NCBI GenBank assembly: GCA_002293525.1 | Contig: DBDJ01000024.1 | Coordinates: 55,170-119,169 of the forward strand | Direction: 5' to 3' | DNA from: Lachnospiraceae bacterium UBA935 | Lineage (GTDB): Bacteria; Bacillota; Clostridia; Lachnospirales; Lachnospiraceae | Length of the DNA stretch: 64,000 nucleotides | Part shown: positions 36,650 through 44,520 of the stretch, piece after piece | How the letters are laid out: each line of letters begins with the position of its first letter | Position numbering within the stretch: position 1 is the stretch's first letter | Notes under the pieces: model-generated | Databases searched by the model: none | What the model was told of the DNA's origin: nothing | What the model saw: only the letters and a program-made list of their open reading frames with translations | Made by a program: the position numbers and the translations under genes

Positions 36650-36749
36650 ATTTTCTCTCCTTCTTTTTACAACAATATTTTTATTTCTTTTTTTACCCTT
36701 ACTACCCTCCTTCTCCTAAATTTATAACACAATTTTTGTTTCTATTTTC

Positions 36750-36879
36750 TTGTCTTTATAGTAGCATAATGCCTATTTTTATGTCAATATTTTTAATTAA
36801 TTATAGTATCTTTGCCCATTTTATTCCGATAGCAACAAATTATTTGTCTTAATAACAACATTTCTATTTTAATAGACAA
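36750..36879. promoter_or_regulatory. Divergent control region of the glycan locus
   Basis: On the minus strand TTGACA (36787-36782) and TACTAT (36763-36758) are 18 bp apart and would drive the importer operon. TTGTCTTTATA (36750-36760), TTGTCTTAATA (36844-36854) and the inverted AATAGACAA (36871-36879) share a TTGTCT core. They flank both start regions and are candidate operators for the divergently encoded ArsR-like regulator. Confidence 0.5.
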
Positions 36880-36933
36880 GCCCTCCTTTTTATGTTAGCA
36901 TAGCATTAATAACACATTTTATGGAGGTTTCCC

Positions 36934-37854
36934 ATGTCCAAAAATCTCTATTTAAATACCGAAAATGAAGATGCTCTGTATAAAGTAGCAAAAGCACTGG
37001 CATCCATCGACCGCATCAAAATATTAAAGCTGCTCTATTACAACAGTTACAACATTGGCGAAATAGCAGAACAGCTGAATATACCGCCCTCCACAGCAGC
37101 ACTACATATCCGTGTCCTAGAGCAGGCAAATCTGATCAATACCGAGCAACATCCCGGCTGTCATGGTTCCATGAAACTCTGCAGCAGGAAAAATGACGAT
37201 ATCAATATTTGTCTTACCGGCTCTTACGCAGACAGTGAATTGATTTCTACATTTTCCATGCCTATTGGCGCCTACACCGACTGTAATATATCCCCAACCT
37301 GTGGACTGGTCAGCACTGACCGGCCGATTGCCCGGGAGGATAAACCGGAGGATTTCTTTTTGGCCGAACGGCTGAATGCGCAAATGCTTTGGTCCTCCAA
37401 CGGATATGTGGAATACCGTTTTGCGCATTCCATCGAACCATACCGGAAACCCAAACAATTGATACTATCATTTGAAGCATGTTCAGAAGCTCCAAATTAT
37501 CGTGAAAACTGGAAATCAGATATAACGATCTGGATTAACGGTGTGGACTGCGGTACCTGGAACAGTCCCGGCGACTTTGGCGCAAGAAGAGGAAAACTGA
37601 ATCCCGACTGGTGGCCCAATGGTTCCACACAGTATGGCTTTCTTGTAACCGTAATCATTACCGATTCCAAATGTCTTATCAATAATAAAGAAGCTTCCTT
37701 ATCCCGTTTAAGCGACCTGAAGCTTGGGCAATATCCTTATATCGCTCTTCGGATCGGGAACAAGCCAAATGCGGAATTTGTTGGCGGTTTTAATTTATTT
37801 GGTCAAAAATTTGGTGATTTTGAACAGGATATCAATTTATCTTTTATTTATTGA
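36934..37854 (+). CDS. ArsR-like HTH regulator with C-terminal sugar-binding-like domain
   Basis: The 306-residue protein has an N-terminal winged helix (KALASIDRIKILKLLYYNSYNIGEIAEQLNIPPSTAALHIRVLEQ). About 200 C-terminal residues form a beta-rich domain with Trp/Asn/Gly motifs (SDITIWINGVDCGTW, ARRGKLNPDWWPNG), like galactose-binding folds. This architecture recurs as a sugar-responsive regulator in Lachnospiraceae glycan loci. ATG 36934 follows GGAGGTTTCCC. It is divergent from the importer operon and probably controls it. Confidence 0.78.
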   Translation: MSKNLYLNTENEDALYKVAKALASIDRIKILKLLYYNSYNIGEIAEQLNIPPSTAALHIRVLEQANLINTEQHPGCHGSMKLCSRKNDDINICLTGSYADSELISTFSMPIGAYTDCNISPTCGLVSTDRPIAREDKPEDFFLAERLNAQMLWSSNGYVEYRFAHSIEPYRKPKQLILSFEACSEAPNYRENWKSDITIWINGVDCGTWNSPGDFGARRGKLNPDWWPNGSTQYGFLVTVIITDSKCLINNKEASLSRLSDLKLGQYPYIALRIGNKPNAEFVGGFNLFGQKFGDFEQDINLSFIY

Positions 37855-37875
37855 GGTCCATCAACAAAGTACGTT

Positions 37876-38180
37876 CTGGTAAAAGAATGGGTATATTAAG
37901 AAAAGTCGGAGGATTGTCAAGTGAAATCAATCAAAAAACAGATAGACGGACAGACCGAAACCGAAATCGAGATTCGCTACGATGATAAACCGCCCCAAGG
38001 TTGTCTTCGCTGATGAGCCAATCGGAAACCTCGACAGCCAGAACGGCAAAGAGGTACTAGCGCTGTTGGGCAACTTAAATCAGCAATACGGAATTACCAT
38101 TTTAATGGTCACACATTCTGAGGACTCCACGAAATACAGCAATCGTGTGATTCATCTTAAAGACGGTCAGCTTGTGCAGA
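37876..38180 (+). pseudogene. Collapsed second copy of the LytTR-ABC locus
   Basis: 37876-37983 copies the promoter end, ribosome binding site, GTG start (37921) and first ~20 codons of the LytTR gene at 25122, close to 90% identical by eye. At 37983/37984 it jumps to a copy of the last ~65 codons of the ABC ATPase (28951-29146), including FADEPIGNLDSQ and VTHSEDSTKYSNRV. The 3.8 kb between is deleted and the join is out of frame, so nothing functional is encoded. The ATPase part keeps an open frame up to 38221. Confidence 0.9.
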
Positions 38181-38187
38181 AAACCCC

Positions 38188-38590
38188 TCCAGTTGGAATA
38201 CCGAATCGCCATATTGCCTAGGCATCATCGGCTCCGGTGACTGTGGTAGAAAACGTACATGACCGGCTTGCCGGTCTTCACCGATTAAATAAGCACGGGC
38301 CGCATGGCCATCAGTACTATGGAAGCGGAGCTTACATAGTAAATTAGTGCATCTTAGTTTCTCACGTAATGATAACCCAGTGGTGTGAGGCCAAGGATGG
38401 CCGCACAAGCCATCACGCGCCATGGAGGGCACTTGATGGCGACACGGAAGCAGGCGGTATTTAGGGGTGAGAGACTTAGATGCACTTATTTTCGGGAGTC
38501 GGATCCGGAGCCGATGATGCCTAGGCAATATGGCGATGACACTCTAACAACACTTACTTTCCGGGAGCCGGAACCGGAGTCTCCGGAAAG
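38188..38590. mobile_element. Nested inverted-repeat element, MITE-like or structured RNA, no coding capacity
   Basis: Perfect 33-bp inverted repeats lie at 38205-38237 and 38505-38537 (core CCTAGGCATCATCGG). Inside, AGTGCATCTTAGTTTCTCAC (38346-38365) pairs with 38467-38486 at 18 of 20 positions, and small hairpins such as ACCGGC-TT-GCCGGT (38262-38275) occur. A separate stem CTTTCCGGGAG/CTCCGGAAAG lies at 38557-38590. The left flank TCCAGTTGGAATACC recurs at 306-320. No target-site duplication was identified. It sits between the collapsed ABC copy and sigE. Confidence 0.7.
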
Positions 38591-38646
38591 ATAGGAATCC
38601 ACATGAATCCCTTCATCCTTTTTCTGAAGCCCTCCAGTATGTTCCT

Positions 38647-39390
38647 CTAATAACTCTCCCTGGTAAGCTCCTTCCTAAGCCGCTTCATAATCTTCTTTTC
38701 CAGCCTGGATATGTAGGACTGAGAAATTCCTAGCAGCTGCGCCACCTCCTTTTGGGTCATCTCGTTTCCGTCGGGCGTACCTAGCCCAAAGCGCAGATTG
38801 ATAATCGTCTGCTCCCGGTCGGTAAGTTTCCGGATGGCTTTCAGCAGGAGCTTGCGCTCTACCTCATTCTCAATATCCTTATAAATCACATCCTCTTCAG
38901 TCCCCAGGATATCCGACAGCAGCAGCTCATTTCCATCCCAGTCCACATTAAGCGGCTCATCAATGGATACTTCCAGCTTGGTTTTATTATTGCGGCGCAG
39001 ATACATTAAGATTTCATTCTCAATGCAGCGGGACGCATAGGTCGCCAGCTTGATATTTTTTTCCGGATTAAAGGTATTAATGGACTTTATTAACCCAATC
39101 GTCCCGATCGATATCAAATCCTCAACCCCGACCCCGGTGTTGTCAAATTTCTTTGCTATGTAAACGACCAGACGCAAATTATGTTCGATCAGAATTGATT
39201 TTGCCTCATTCTCATATTCGGTACCCAGATCATTAATGATAGCATTTTCCTTATCCAGCTCCAGCGGCGGCGGCAATACTTCGGTGCCTCCGATATAATG
39301 GATATCCCCTTGGCGGATGATCCGGAAGCCCGGCTCTTTCCGATATAACTTGAATTGTACCTTTCCTGGTATCGCCACTTTAAAAACCAT
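38647..39390 (-). CDS. sigE: RNA polymerase sporulation sigma factor SigE (pro-form)
   Basis: The 247-residue protein has an N-terminal pro-sequence, removed by SpoIIGA in the family, ending near residue 30. Region 2 follows (NLRLVVYIAKKFDNTGVGVEDLISIGTIGLIKSINTF, LATYASRCIENEILMYLRR), then region 4 (TQKEVAQLLGISQSYISRLEKKIMKRL). It directs early mother-cell transcription. ATG 39390 follows AAGGAGGAAAAGT. It lies downstream of its activating protease gene; a 14-bp tandem repeat fills the leader. Confidence 0.97.
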   Translation of the reverse strand: MVFKVAIPGKVQFKLYRKEPGFRIIRQGDIHYIGGTEVLPPPLELDKENAIINDLGTEYENEAKSILIEHNLRLVVYIAKKFDNTGVGVEDLISIGTIGLIKSINTFNPEKNIKLATYASRCIENEILMYLRRNNKTKLEVSIDEPLNVDWDGNELLLSDILGTEEDVIYKDIENEVERKLLLKAIRKLTDREQTIINLRFGLGTPDGNEMTQKEVAQLLGISQSYISRLEKKIMKRLRKELTRESY

Positions 39391-39420
39391 ACTTTTCCTC
39401 CTTAACAGCTTTCTGCTTTT

Positions 39421-39448
39421 CTTTTATATCTTTTCTTTCATATCTTTT
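39421..39448 (-). repeat. 14-bp tandem repeat in the spoIIGA-sigE gap
   Basis: CTTTTATATCTTTT (39421-39434) and CTTTCATATCTTTT (39435-39448) are adjacent copies with one mismatch, with a partial unit on the sigE side. They fill most of the short gap between the two genes. Confidence 0.75.
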
Positions 39449-39449
39449 C

Positions 39450-40247
39450 TTAAACCAGATCAGGATGCACGATCATCTGATACTGTTTTCCTGAAGAAAT
39501 CTCACCCTCGCAGATCCCCACAACAACTTTTTCACAGCATATCCGCTGTTCTTCTTTCTCAATGATAACGGATGCAAGCTCATATCCTTTCATCAGGCCG
39601 TGGCTGTTGCCGACGCTATGATAGGGAATCAGTTTCAGCTTTTCTTCCCGCATAAGCGCTCCCAGCCGCTCCCAGACCGCTTCCTCCAGGATGGAAACCG
39701 GCTTGCCGGTGACAGGCTCTCTTAGCCCGTTTCCGGTATCAATCAAAGCATTGACGCATACTTCCTCTTCACCGCAGGGTATCATGACGCGGCAGAACGG
39801 GTTGGCTTTTCTTTCACGACGCTTTTTCAATATGAAATCCGTCAAAGCAAAGCATACATAACCCATTCCCATGATTCCAGCTACCTTTCCTCCCGCCCGG
39901 CCTAGGAATGCAAACCGGTTCAGCAAAAACAGCATCGCCCCGCCCAAGAGAAAGGCATAGACAAACAAATATCCGGTTTCCCGCAAGACATTTCTGTAAC
40001 CCCGGGATCGAAACGTAATTCCACACATCCCTATACTGACCGGTATCAGTCCCATTAAGACTTTTCCTGAATAGGGGAACGGTAGCATAAGGATGATGCA
40101 GTAGCCCAGCGCCCCAGCCGCACTTCCGCCAATGAGCCTGAACCGCGTGACAGTACGGTTCAGTGTCCTGGCTGTCAGTGTGAGGAGAAATAGATTCAGG
40201 ATAAAGTTAATTAAGAAGATACTGTCAATATAAATTTCATAGAACAC
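39450..40247 (-). CDS. spoIIGA: Sigma-E processing peptidase SpoIIGA
   Basis: The ~265-residue protein has five N-terminal membrane spans starting FYEIYIDSIFLINFILNLFLL. A C-terminal aspartic protease domain carries the catalytic ALIDTGNGLREP near residue 170. It cleaves pro-SigE at the septal membrane. I choose GTG 40247, five bases after GGAGG, because it gives the family N-terminus; the frame extends 21 codons further to an ATG without homology-like sequence. Confidence 0.95.
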   Translation of the reverse strand: MFYEIYIDSIFLINFILNLFLLTLTARTLNRTVTRFRLIGGSAAGALGYCIILMLPFPYSGKVLMGLIPVSIGMCGITFRSRGYRNVLRETGYLFVYAFLLGGAMLFLLNRFAFLGRAGGKVAGIMGMGYVCFALTDFILKKRRERKANPFCRVMIPCGEEEVCVNALIDTGNGLREPVTGKPVSILEEAVWERLGALMREEKLKLIPYHSVGNSHGLMKGYELASVIIEKEEQRICCEKVVVGICEGEISSGKQYQMIVHPDLV

Positions 40248-40299
40248 TTTACCCTCCGTTTCGCAACTGCCTGTCAGGGATGTTTTGCTTGTCGTATTC

Positions 40300-40375
40300 A
40301 TTATAAACATTAAGTCCTTGATAATTTGTCAAACCCTATCCCAACTTGGCCGTTATTCATCGCCTTGTATCGACA
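40300..40375 (-). promoter_or_regulatory. spoIIG-type promoter with 21-bp spacer and a Spo0A-like box
   Basis: Minus-strand TTGACA (40332-40327) and TATAAT (40305-40300) are both perfect consensus but 21 bp apart. The Bacillus subtilis spoIIG promoter is known for a 22-bp spacer and dependence on Spo0A. TGTCGAT (40375-40369), one base from the Spo0A box TGTCGAA, lies about 37 bases upstream of the -35. Confidence 0.7.
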
Positions 40376-40389
40376 AAAAGTTACAGTTT

Positions 40390-40468
40390 CGTCTGATTGG
40401 TTGCGCGTTCATCGTCTGATTGGTTGCGCGGTCTTCGTCTGATTGGTTGCGCGGTCATCGTCTGATTG
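40390..40468. repeat. 23-bp tandem repeat array
   Basis: CGTCTGATTGGTTGCGCG plus five variable bases repeats at 40390-40412, 40413-40435 and 40436-40458, followed by a 10-base partial copy. It lies between the spoIIGA promoter and the hydrogenase gene. No spacers, so not CRISPR. Confidence 0.9.
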
Positions 40469-40765
40469 CCCGAGTTGTGCAAGCGCCAAATCGCATGTTT
40501 TTAGCGATTTGTGTGCATAAAGTTACTGTGGAGTAACGGCGTATGCATTTTGGCTAGGTTGTGAACAGTAACGCATTAAGTGCCAACGCAGAGGAAACCA
40601 ATGAAAGTGGAGCCCCTCTGGGCGAGACTTTTATGCTCTGGGTTCCTCGGAGTGCTTTAAACGCCGCGTCCAGAGAGAAAATCCGACCGTCCAGCCCTCC
40701 GGCCCCCGAGCCCTCCCCCTGCTCTCTTTTCAATAAACTTGATGATACGACATTAGAGTGAATAG
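40469..40765. other. Intergenic region with GC-rich repeat copy B
   Basis: No supported gene. Positions 40699-40731 are the exact reverse complement of 261-293, and 40732-40765 resembles 228-260. Between 40590 and 40660 imperfect palindromes built on CCTCTGGG/CTCTGGG and CCTCGGAG could fold; whether this is transcribed is unknown. Confidence 0.6.
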
Positions 40766-40775
40766 TAAATAAGAC

Positions 40776-40804
40776 TTGACAATCTTTGTCAGGTTCCCTA
40801 AATT
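40776..40804 (+). promoter_or_regulatory. Hydrogenase promoter with a 15-bp palindrome over the -35
   Basis: TTGACA (40776-40781) and TAAATT (40799-40804) are 17 bp apart. TGACAATCTTTGTCA (40777-40791) is a palindrome with 6-bp arms overlapping the -35, a plausible repressor site. It does not match the Rex consensus. Confidence 0.6.
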
Positions 40805-40842
40805 TAAATTATGCCGTATAAAAACATTATGCAGGAGACATT

Positions 40843-42324
40843 ATGCGAGGAATTGATACCCAAGTCCGCCAAAACCGGCGGCGGATATTCAAAGAAGTAG
40901 CCAATCTGGCTTATCACTCCACCCATCTGGTCGACGACGTGGAGGCTCTTCCCTATAAAATCGTTGACTATGACGAGTCAGAATATGAAAGCATTTATCG
41001 GGAGCGGGCGATTACCCGCGAAATGATCCGGCTGGCAATGGGACTTTCTTTACGGCCGGAAAATATTCCGGTTCACGTCACGCAGGGGCTGGCGGAAAGC
41101 AATATTGCCGAAAAATATTATGAGCCGCCGCTGATGCAGGTGATCCCGTCGGCCTGTAATGCCTGTCCGGAAAACCGTTATGACATTACCGACCAATGTA
41201 AAGGCTGCGTGGCGCATCCCTGCCGTGAAGTCTGCCCTGTCAATGCCGTTACGATGAAGAGTAAAAAGTCCGTGATTGACCAGGCAAAGTGTATCCGATG
41301 CGGCAAATGCCGGGCGGTCTGCCCCTATGATGCCATTTCCCATCAGGTACGGCCCTGCCTGGATCACTGCGGCGTGGGAGCCATCAAAAACGATCTCAAG
41401 GGCCGGGCCTTCATTGATTCCGAGCTGTGCGTATCCTGCGGGCAGTGCATGGTCAGCTGTCCCTTTGGTGCCATTGCCGACAAATCCCAGATATTTCAGC
41501 TGATTCGGTCGATGCAGTCAGGCCGTAAGATTATTGCGCAGGTAGCGCCGGCTTTTGTCGGCCAGTTCGGTGCCGACGTGAGCGCGGATATGCTGAAAAC
41601 CGCTTTAATGGAACTGGGTTTTGCCGCCGTGTATGAAACCGCGATCGGCGCTGACTTGGGAGCCATGGCCGAAGCCGAGCAATATGTCGATGCCGTGGTT
41701 GGCGGAAAGCTTCCGTTTCTGCTGACCTCCTGCTGTCCGTCCTGGGCAGTGCTGGCCAAAAAATATTTCCCGGAAACCATTGATAAAATATCCAATGAGC
41801 TGACGCCAATGGTGGCAACAGCCCGACTGATCAAGCAGGATCATCCGGAGGCCGAAGTGGTCTTTATCGGCCCCTGCGCCGCCAAAAAGCTGGAAGCTTC
41901 AAGACGTACCGTGCGTTCCGATGTGGATTTCGTCATCACGTTTGAAGAGCTGACCGGCATGTTTGAGGCCAAGGGAATCGAACCGGGATTATGTCGGCCT
42001 TCCGTTCCGCTGGCGGACGCCACCGGAGCCGGCCGGGGTTATGGCGTGGCCGGCGGTGTGGCGGGTGCAATTGAAGAGTGCATCCGAGAATATTATCCCG
42101 GTGTGAGCGTTCAGATCGACCATGCCGAGGGTCTGGCAGAATGCAAAAAAGCCTTGATTTTAGCCAAGGCCGGTAAAAAAAACGGCCGCCTGATCGAAGG
42201 GATGGCCTGTCCCGGCGGCTGCGTCGCCGGAGCCGGAACGAACATCACCATCGCGCAGGCAGCCAAGGAAGTCGCGGGCTTTAAACATGTGGCTGCACAA
42301 AGGATACCGGAGAAACATGAATAA
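40843..42324 (+). CDS. Monomeric [FeFe]-hydrogenase
   Basis: The 493-residue protein has Cys-rich N-terminal clusters (CNACPENRYDITDQCKGC near 105-122) and two 4Fe-4S ferredoxin motifs (CIRCGKCRAVCP ~150-161; CVSCGQCMVSCP ~196-207). The H-cluster motifs are all present: L1 TSCCPSW (295-301), L2 PCAAKKLE (344-351) and L3 MACPGGC (454-460). It would exchange electrons between ferredoxin and protons/H2. L2 has GPC rather than the usual MPC of group A enzymes, closer to group B. HydEFG maturases are not in the window. It sits, on the opposite strand, between spoIIGA and ftsZ. Confidence 0.9.
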   Translation: MRGIDTQVRQNRRRIFKEVANLAYHSTHLVDDVEALPYKIVDYDESEYESIYRERAITREMIRLAMGLSLRPENIPVHVTQGLAESNIAEKYYEPPLMQVIPSACNACPENRYDITDQCKGCVAHPCREVCPVNAVTMKSKKSVIDQAKCIRCGKCRAVCPYDAISHQVRPCLDHCGVGAIKNDLKGRAFIDSELCVSCGQCMVSCPFGAIADKSQIFQLIRSMQSGRKIIAQVAPAFVGQFGADVSADMLKTALMELGFAAVYETAIGADLGAMAEAEQYVDAVVGGKLPFLLTSCCPSWAVLAKKYFPETIDKISNELTPMVATARLIKQDHPEAEVVFIGPCAAKKLEASRRTVRSDVDFVITFEELTGMFEAKGIEPGLCRPSVPLADATGAGRGYGVAGGVAGAIEECIREYYPGVSVQIDHAEGLAECKKALILAKAGKKNGRLIEGMACPGGCVAGAGTNITIAQAAKEVAGFKHVAAQRIPEKHE

Positions 42325-42338
42325 AAACTCCGATCCCT

Positions 42339-43673
42339 TTATAGCTGATTCACTACCCCAGTAAACAAGATCTGTTCCCCGCCGTCATAAGTATTATCAT
42401 AGAGTATAAAGGCAAACGGCCGGTTACAGGTCATTTCAAAGGGCTCATCCATTTCGATCATTGCTGAATCTGCCGATATTTCCACCACCGTTACTGCGGC
42501 GGCAGTTGCCCCATATTCATCGACTTCAATAAGCGCTTTCTGAGATACTTCTGAAACCCATACTTCATCGTCTCCCTCAATCAGACCGCCGGTCAGCGGT
42601 GCGACTTCCTCATCAAATAACGGAATCCCCAGCGAAATCAGCGCCGCCATAAGATTGTTTACCTGATTTTCCACCTGAAAACGAGGAAGCATCAGTTTAC
42701 CACTCATCATTTCCGAACTATCAACGATTTTCTGAAAACGATCTGCCGTCAAAGAAGCCAGACAGTCATTCGCCTTGGCATCAGAGTCCGCCGCTTCCGT
42801 TGCTTTTGGAAGCAGAATCATCATCTTTCCCCCTGATTTAAAATTCAGAATCACCGCCTGAAGTTCCGCATCTTCATAATAAGACAGCAGTTCATTCATA
42901 TACATGTAAAAAGCCGATCCTTCTTCTGCCGCTCCGTAAAACACATCCTCTCTCGTAAGTTGCGGTTCAAATCCATCAACCCAGCCATCTGAAAAGTAGA
43001 TACTGTTGGCAATCGCGGCCACCGCATCCGGATCAAATTTCTCGACGACATCATTGATTAACCCTTCCGTATTCTCGCTGGCCCAGCGGTTAACCTCTAA
43101 AACCGCCGCTTCATCAGCAAAATCTACATTAATTGCGCTGCCACGGTAATAATCCGCAAAGCTTTGCACAAAATCCTTTCGTAAGACCACACTGTCATCC
43201 ACAAAAATAGCATTCGCCATCTTCAGAGAACCAGCCTGTTCATTGGCATTTTGATTCATCCCCACCTTCGTCAGATCATACAGCATCCGCGAAGCCGCCC
43301 GGTTAATATCCTCCCCGGCAATCCCGGCAGCTCCCAGCGCCTCCGTCAAAGCCGGCTTATTCTGCTCATCCGTCGCATTGACCAGTGCTGCCAACGGAAG
43401 CCAGACCGAATACGGCGAACAGACAAAATTCGTCTCTTCAACATCCTGAACCAATGCCGCACTCAGCCGCAGCGCAAAATCATTCGCCCCGCCGGCCACT
43501 GCGCTCGCCGCCTCGTCCTCCTCACCACTTACAGGAGCCTGCAATTCTGCCGCCTCCACTTCCATAACCTGTAACTGCCGCTCACCTTGAAGTTCGCCAC
43601 CATCACAAGCTGCTAACAAAACCACCATACTTAGCATTAAAATGCAATTTTTAAAGCGGTATCTGCTTTTCAT
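42339..43673 (-). CDS. Serpin-family lipoprotein
   Basis: The 444-residue protein has a lipoprotein signal (MKSRYRFKNCILML, LLAACDGG) and a full serpin fold: NFVCSPYSVWLPLAALVNA, NRWASENTEGLINDVVEKFD and the C-terminal NRPFAFILYDN...ILFTGVVNQ. The reactive-loop hinge EVDEYGATAAAVTVV has the small-residue P15-P9 pattern of inhibitory serpins. The expected scissile region falls in VEISADSAMIE, so P1 is not basic; target proteases cannot be named. It overlaps the HEAT-like gene by ATGA. Confidence 0.92.
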   Translation of the reverse strand: MKSRYRFKNCILMLSMVVLLAACDGGELQGERQLQVMEVEAAELQAPVSGEEDEAASAVAGGANDFALRLSAALVQDVEETNFVCSPYSVWLPLAALVNATDEQNKPALTEALGAAGIAGEDINRAASRMLYDLTKVGMNQNANEQAGSLKMANAIFVDDSVVLRKDFVQSFADYYRGSAINVDFADEAAVLEVNRWASENTEGLINDVVEKFDPDAVAAIANSIYFSDGWVDGFEPQLTREDVFYGAAEEGSAFYMYMNELLSYYEDAELQAVILNFKSGGKMMILLPKATEAADSDAKANDCLASLTADRFQKIVDSSEMMSGKLMLPRFQVENQVNNLMAALISLGIPLFDEEVAPLTGGLIEGDDEVWVSEVSQKALIEVDEYGATAAAVTVVEISADSAMIEMDEPFEMTCNRPFAFILYDNTYDGGEQILFTGVVNQL

Positions 43674-44404
43674 AATTGTGATCCTCCTGATTCTTCCCTG
43701 ATTTGTTGGCGATTGCGGAAATATTGATCCCGTTTTGCTTTAGCCTGCATAATAACTCTCGCTTGTTCCTGAACATGTAAATCATCCGCATTCACTGCTT
43801 CTTTAACAATCTCCGGATATTTTTCATAAAGCTTTGTAGCAGCGATTATGCCGTATCTTCTAATGACATCATCATCACTGTTAAGCATATCGGTAATCTC
43901 AGTAGCGGTAAGGTTATCCATATGTACCAAAGATAAAAGGCCTTTCTTATGGGAATCATTCAGGATATTTTGGTTGTCCGGACATTCATATGCCTTATGT
44001 ACGATCTCTATCGATAAATTTGAAATTAAAAATATCGCATATTTTCTGATTTTAAAATCAGGATGCTCAAAGAAAGTAAATATCCTCAAAAAATCCTCCG
44101 TATACTCCTCCCCCGAATAACAGGCAATGATTTCCATAGCATAATAACATATAAGCGGATCATCGTCATACATTTGCGGCACCACTTCTTTGATAAATAC
44201 GTCGGAGTCTAATTCTGACGCCATCCATAGAGCACATTGTCTTACCCGTTTATCCTGCGAACATAACAATTCACGTAAAGTTTCATATGACAATCCCTGA
44301 TAGTACTCGTGAAGTAATTCATAGGCATTGTTACCTCCTTGGCAAAATTTCTCCGCATCCCTTTTCAATTCTTCAATAAGCGCTAAACCTCTTTTTTCAT
44401 CCAT
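43670..44404 (-). CDS. HEAT-repeat-like protein
   Basis: A 244-residue all-helical, acidic protein with repeated helix pairs (VRQCALWMASELDSDVFIKEV, IRKYAIFLISNLSIEIV, IRRYGIIAATKLYEKYPEIV) typical of HEAT-like solenoids. Function unknown; such proteins are binding scaffolds. ATG 44404 follows AGAGG by five bases; a TTG five codons upstream is rejected. Overlap with the serpin gene indicates co-translation. Confidence 0.75.
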   Translation of the reverse strand: MDEKRGLALIEELKRDAEKFCQGGNNAYELLHEYYQGLSYETLRELLCSQDKRVRQCALWMASELDSDVFIKEVVPQMYDDDPLICYYAMEIIACYSGEEYTEDFLRIFTFFEHPDFKIRKYAIFLISNLSIEIVHKAYECPDNQNILNDSHKKGLLSLVHMDNLTATEITDMLNSDDDVIRRYGIIAATKLYEKYPEIVKEAVNADDLHVQEQARVIMQAKAKRDQYFRNRQQIREESGGSQL

Positions 44405-44461
44405 AGCATCCTCTGCCAATCAACTGGTATTTGAATATAACGCCGATGCTTCCCTCTAAAT

Positions 44462-44484
44462 AAAAGGGGGAGCTACCCGCTCCC
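44462..44484 (-). terminator. Intrinsic terminator after ftsZ
   Basis: On the minus strand GGGAGC-GGGTA-GCTCCC (44484-44468) is followed by CCTTTTATTT. It ends the dcw transcript just downstream of ftsZ. Confidence 0.8.
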
Positions 44485-44520
44485 TGCTTTCACCCCCCCA
44501 AAAAGTAGGGTTCATCTATC

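Noticed and set aside
38188..38590. Retron or group II intron
   Set aside because: No reverse transcriptase frame is nearby and no intron domain V-like end was recognised.
40390..40468. CRISPR array
   Set aside because: Repeats are directly abutting with no unique spacers and no cas genes nearby.
42024..42324. Selenocysteine or extra hydrogenase subunit
   Set aside because: The L3 motif uses ordinary Cys codons and the frame ends cleanly; no second subunit gene follows.
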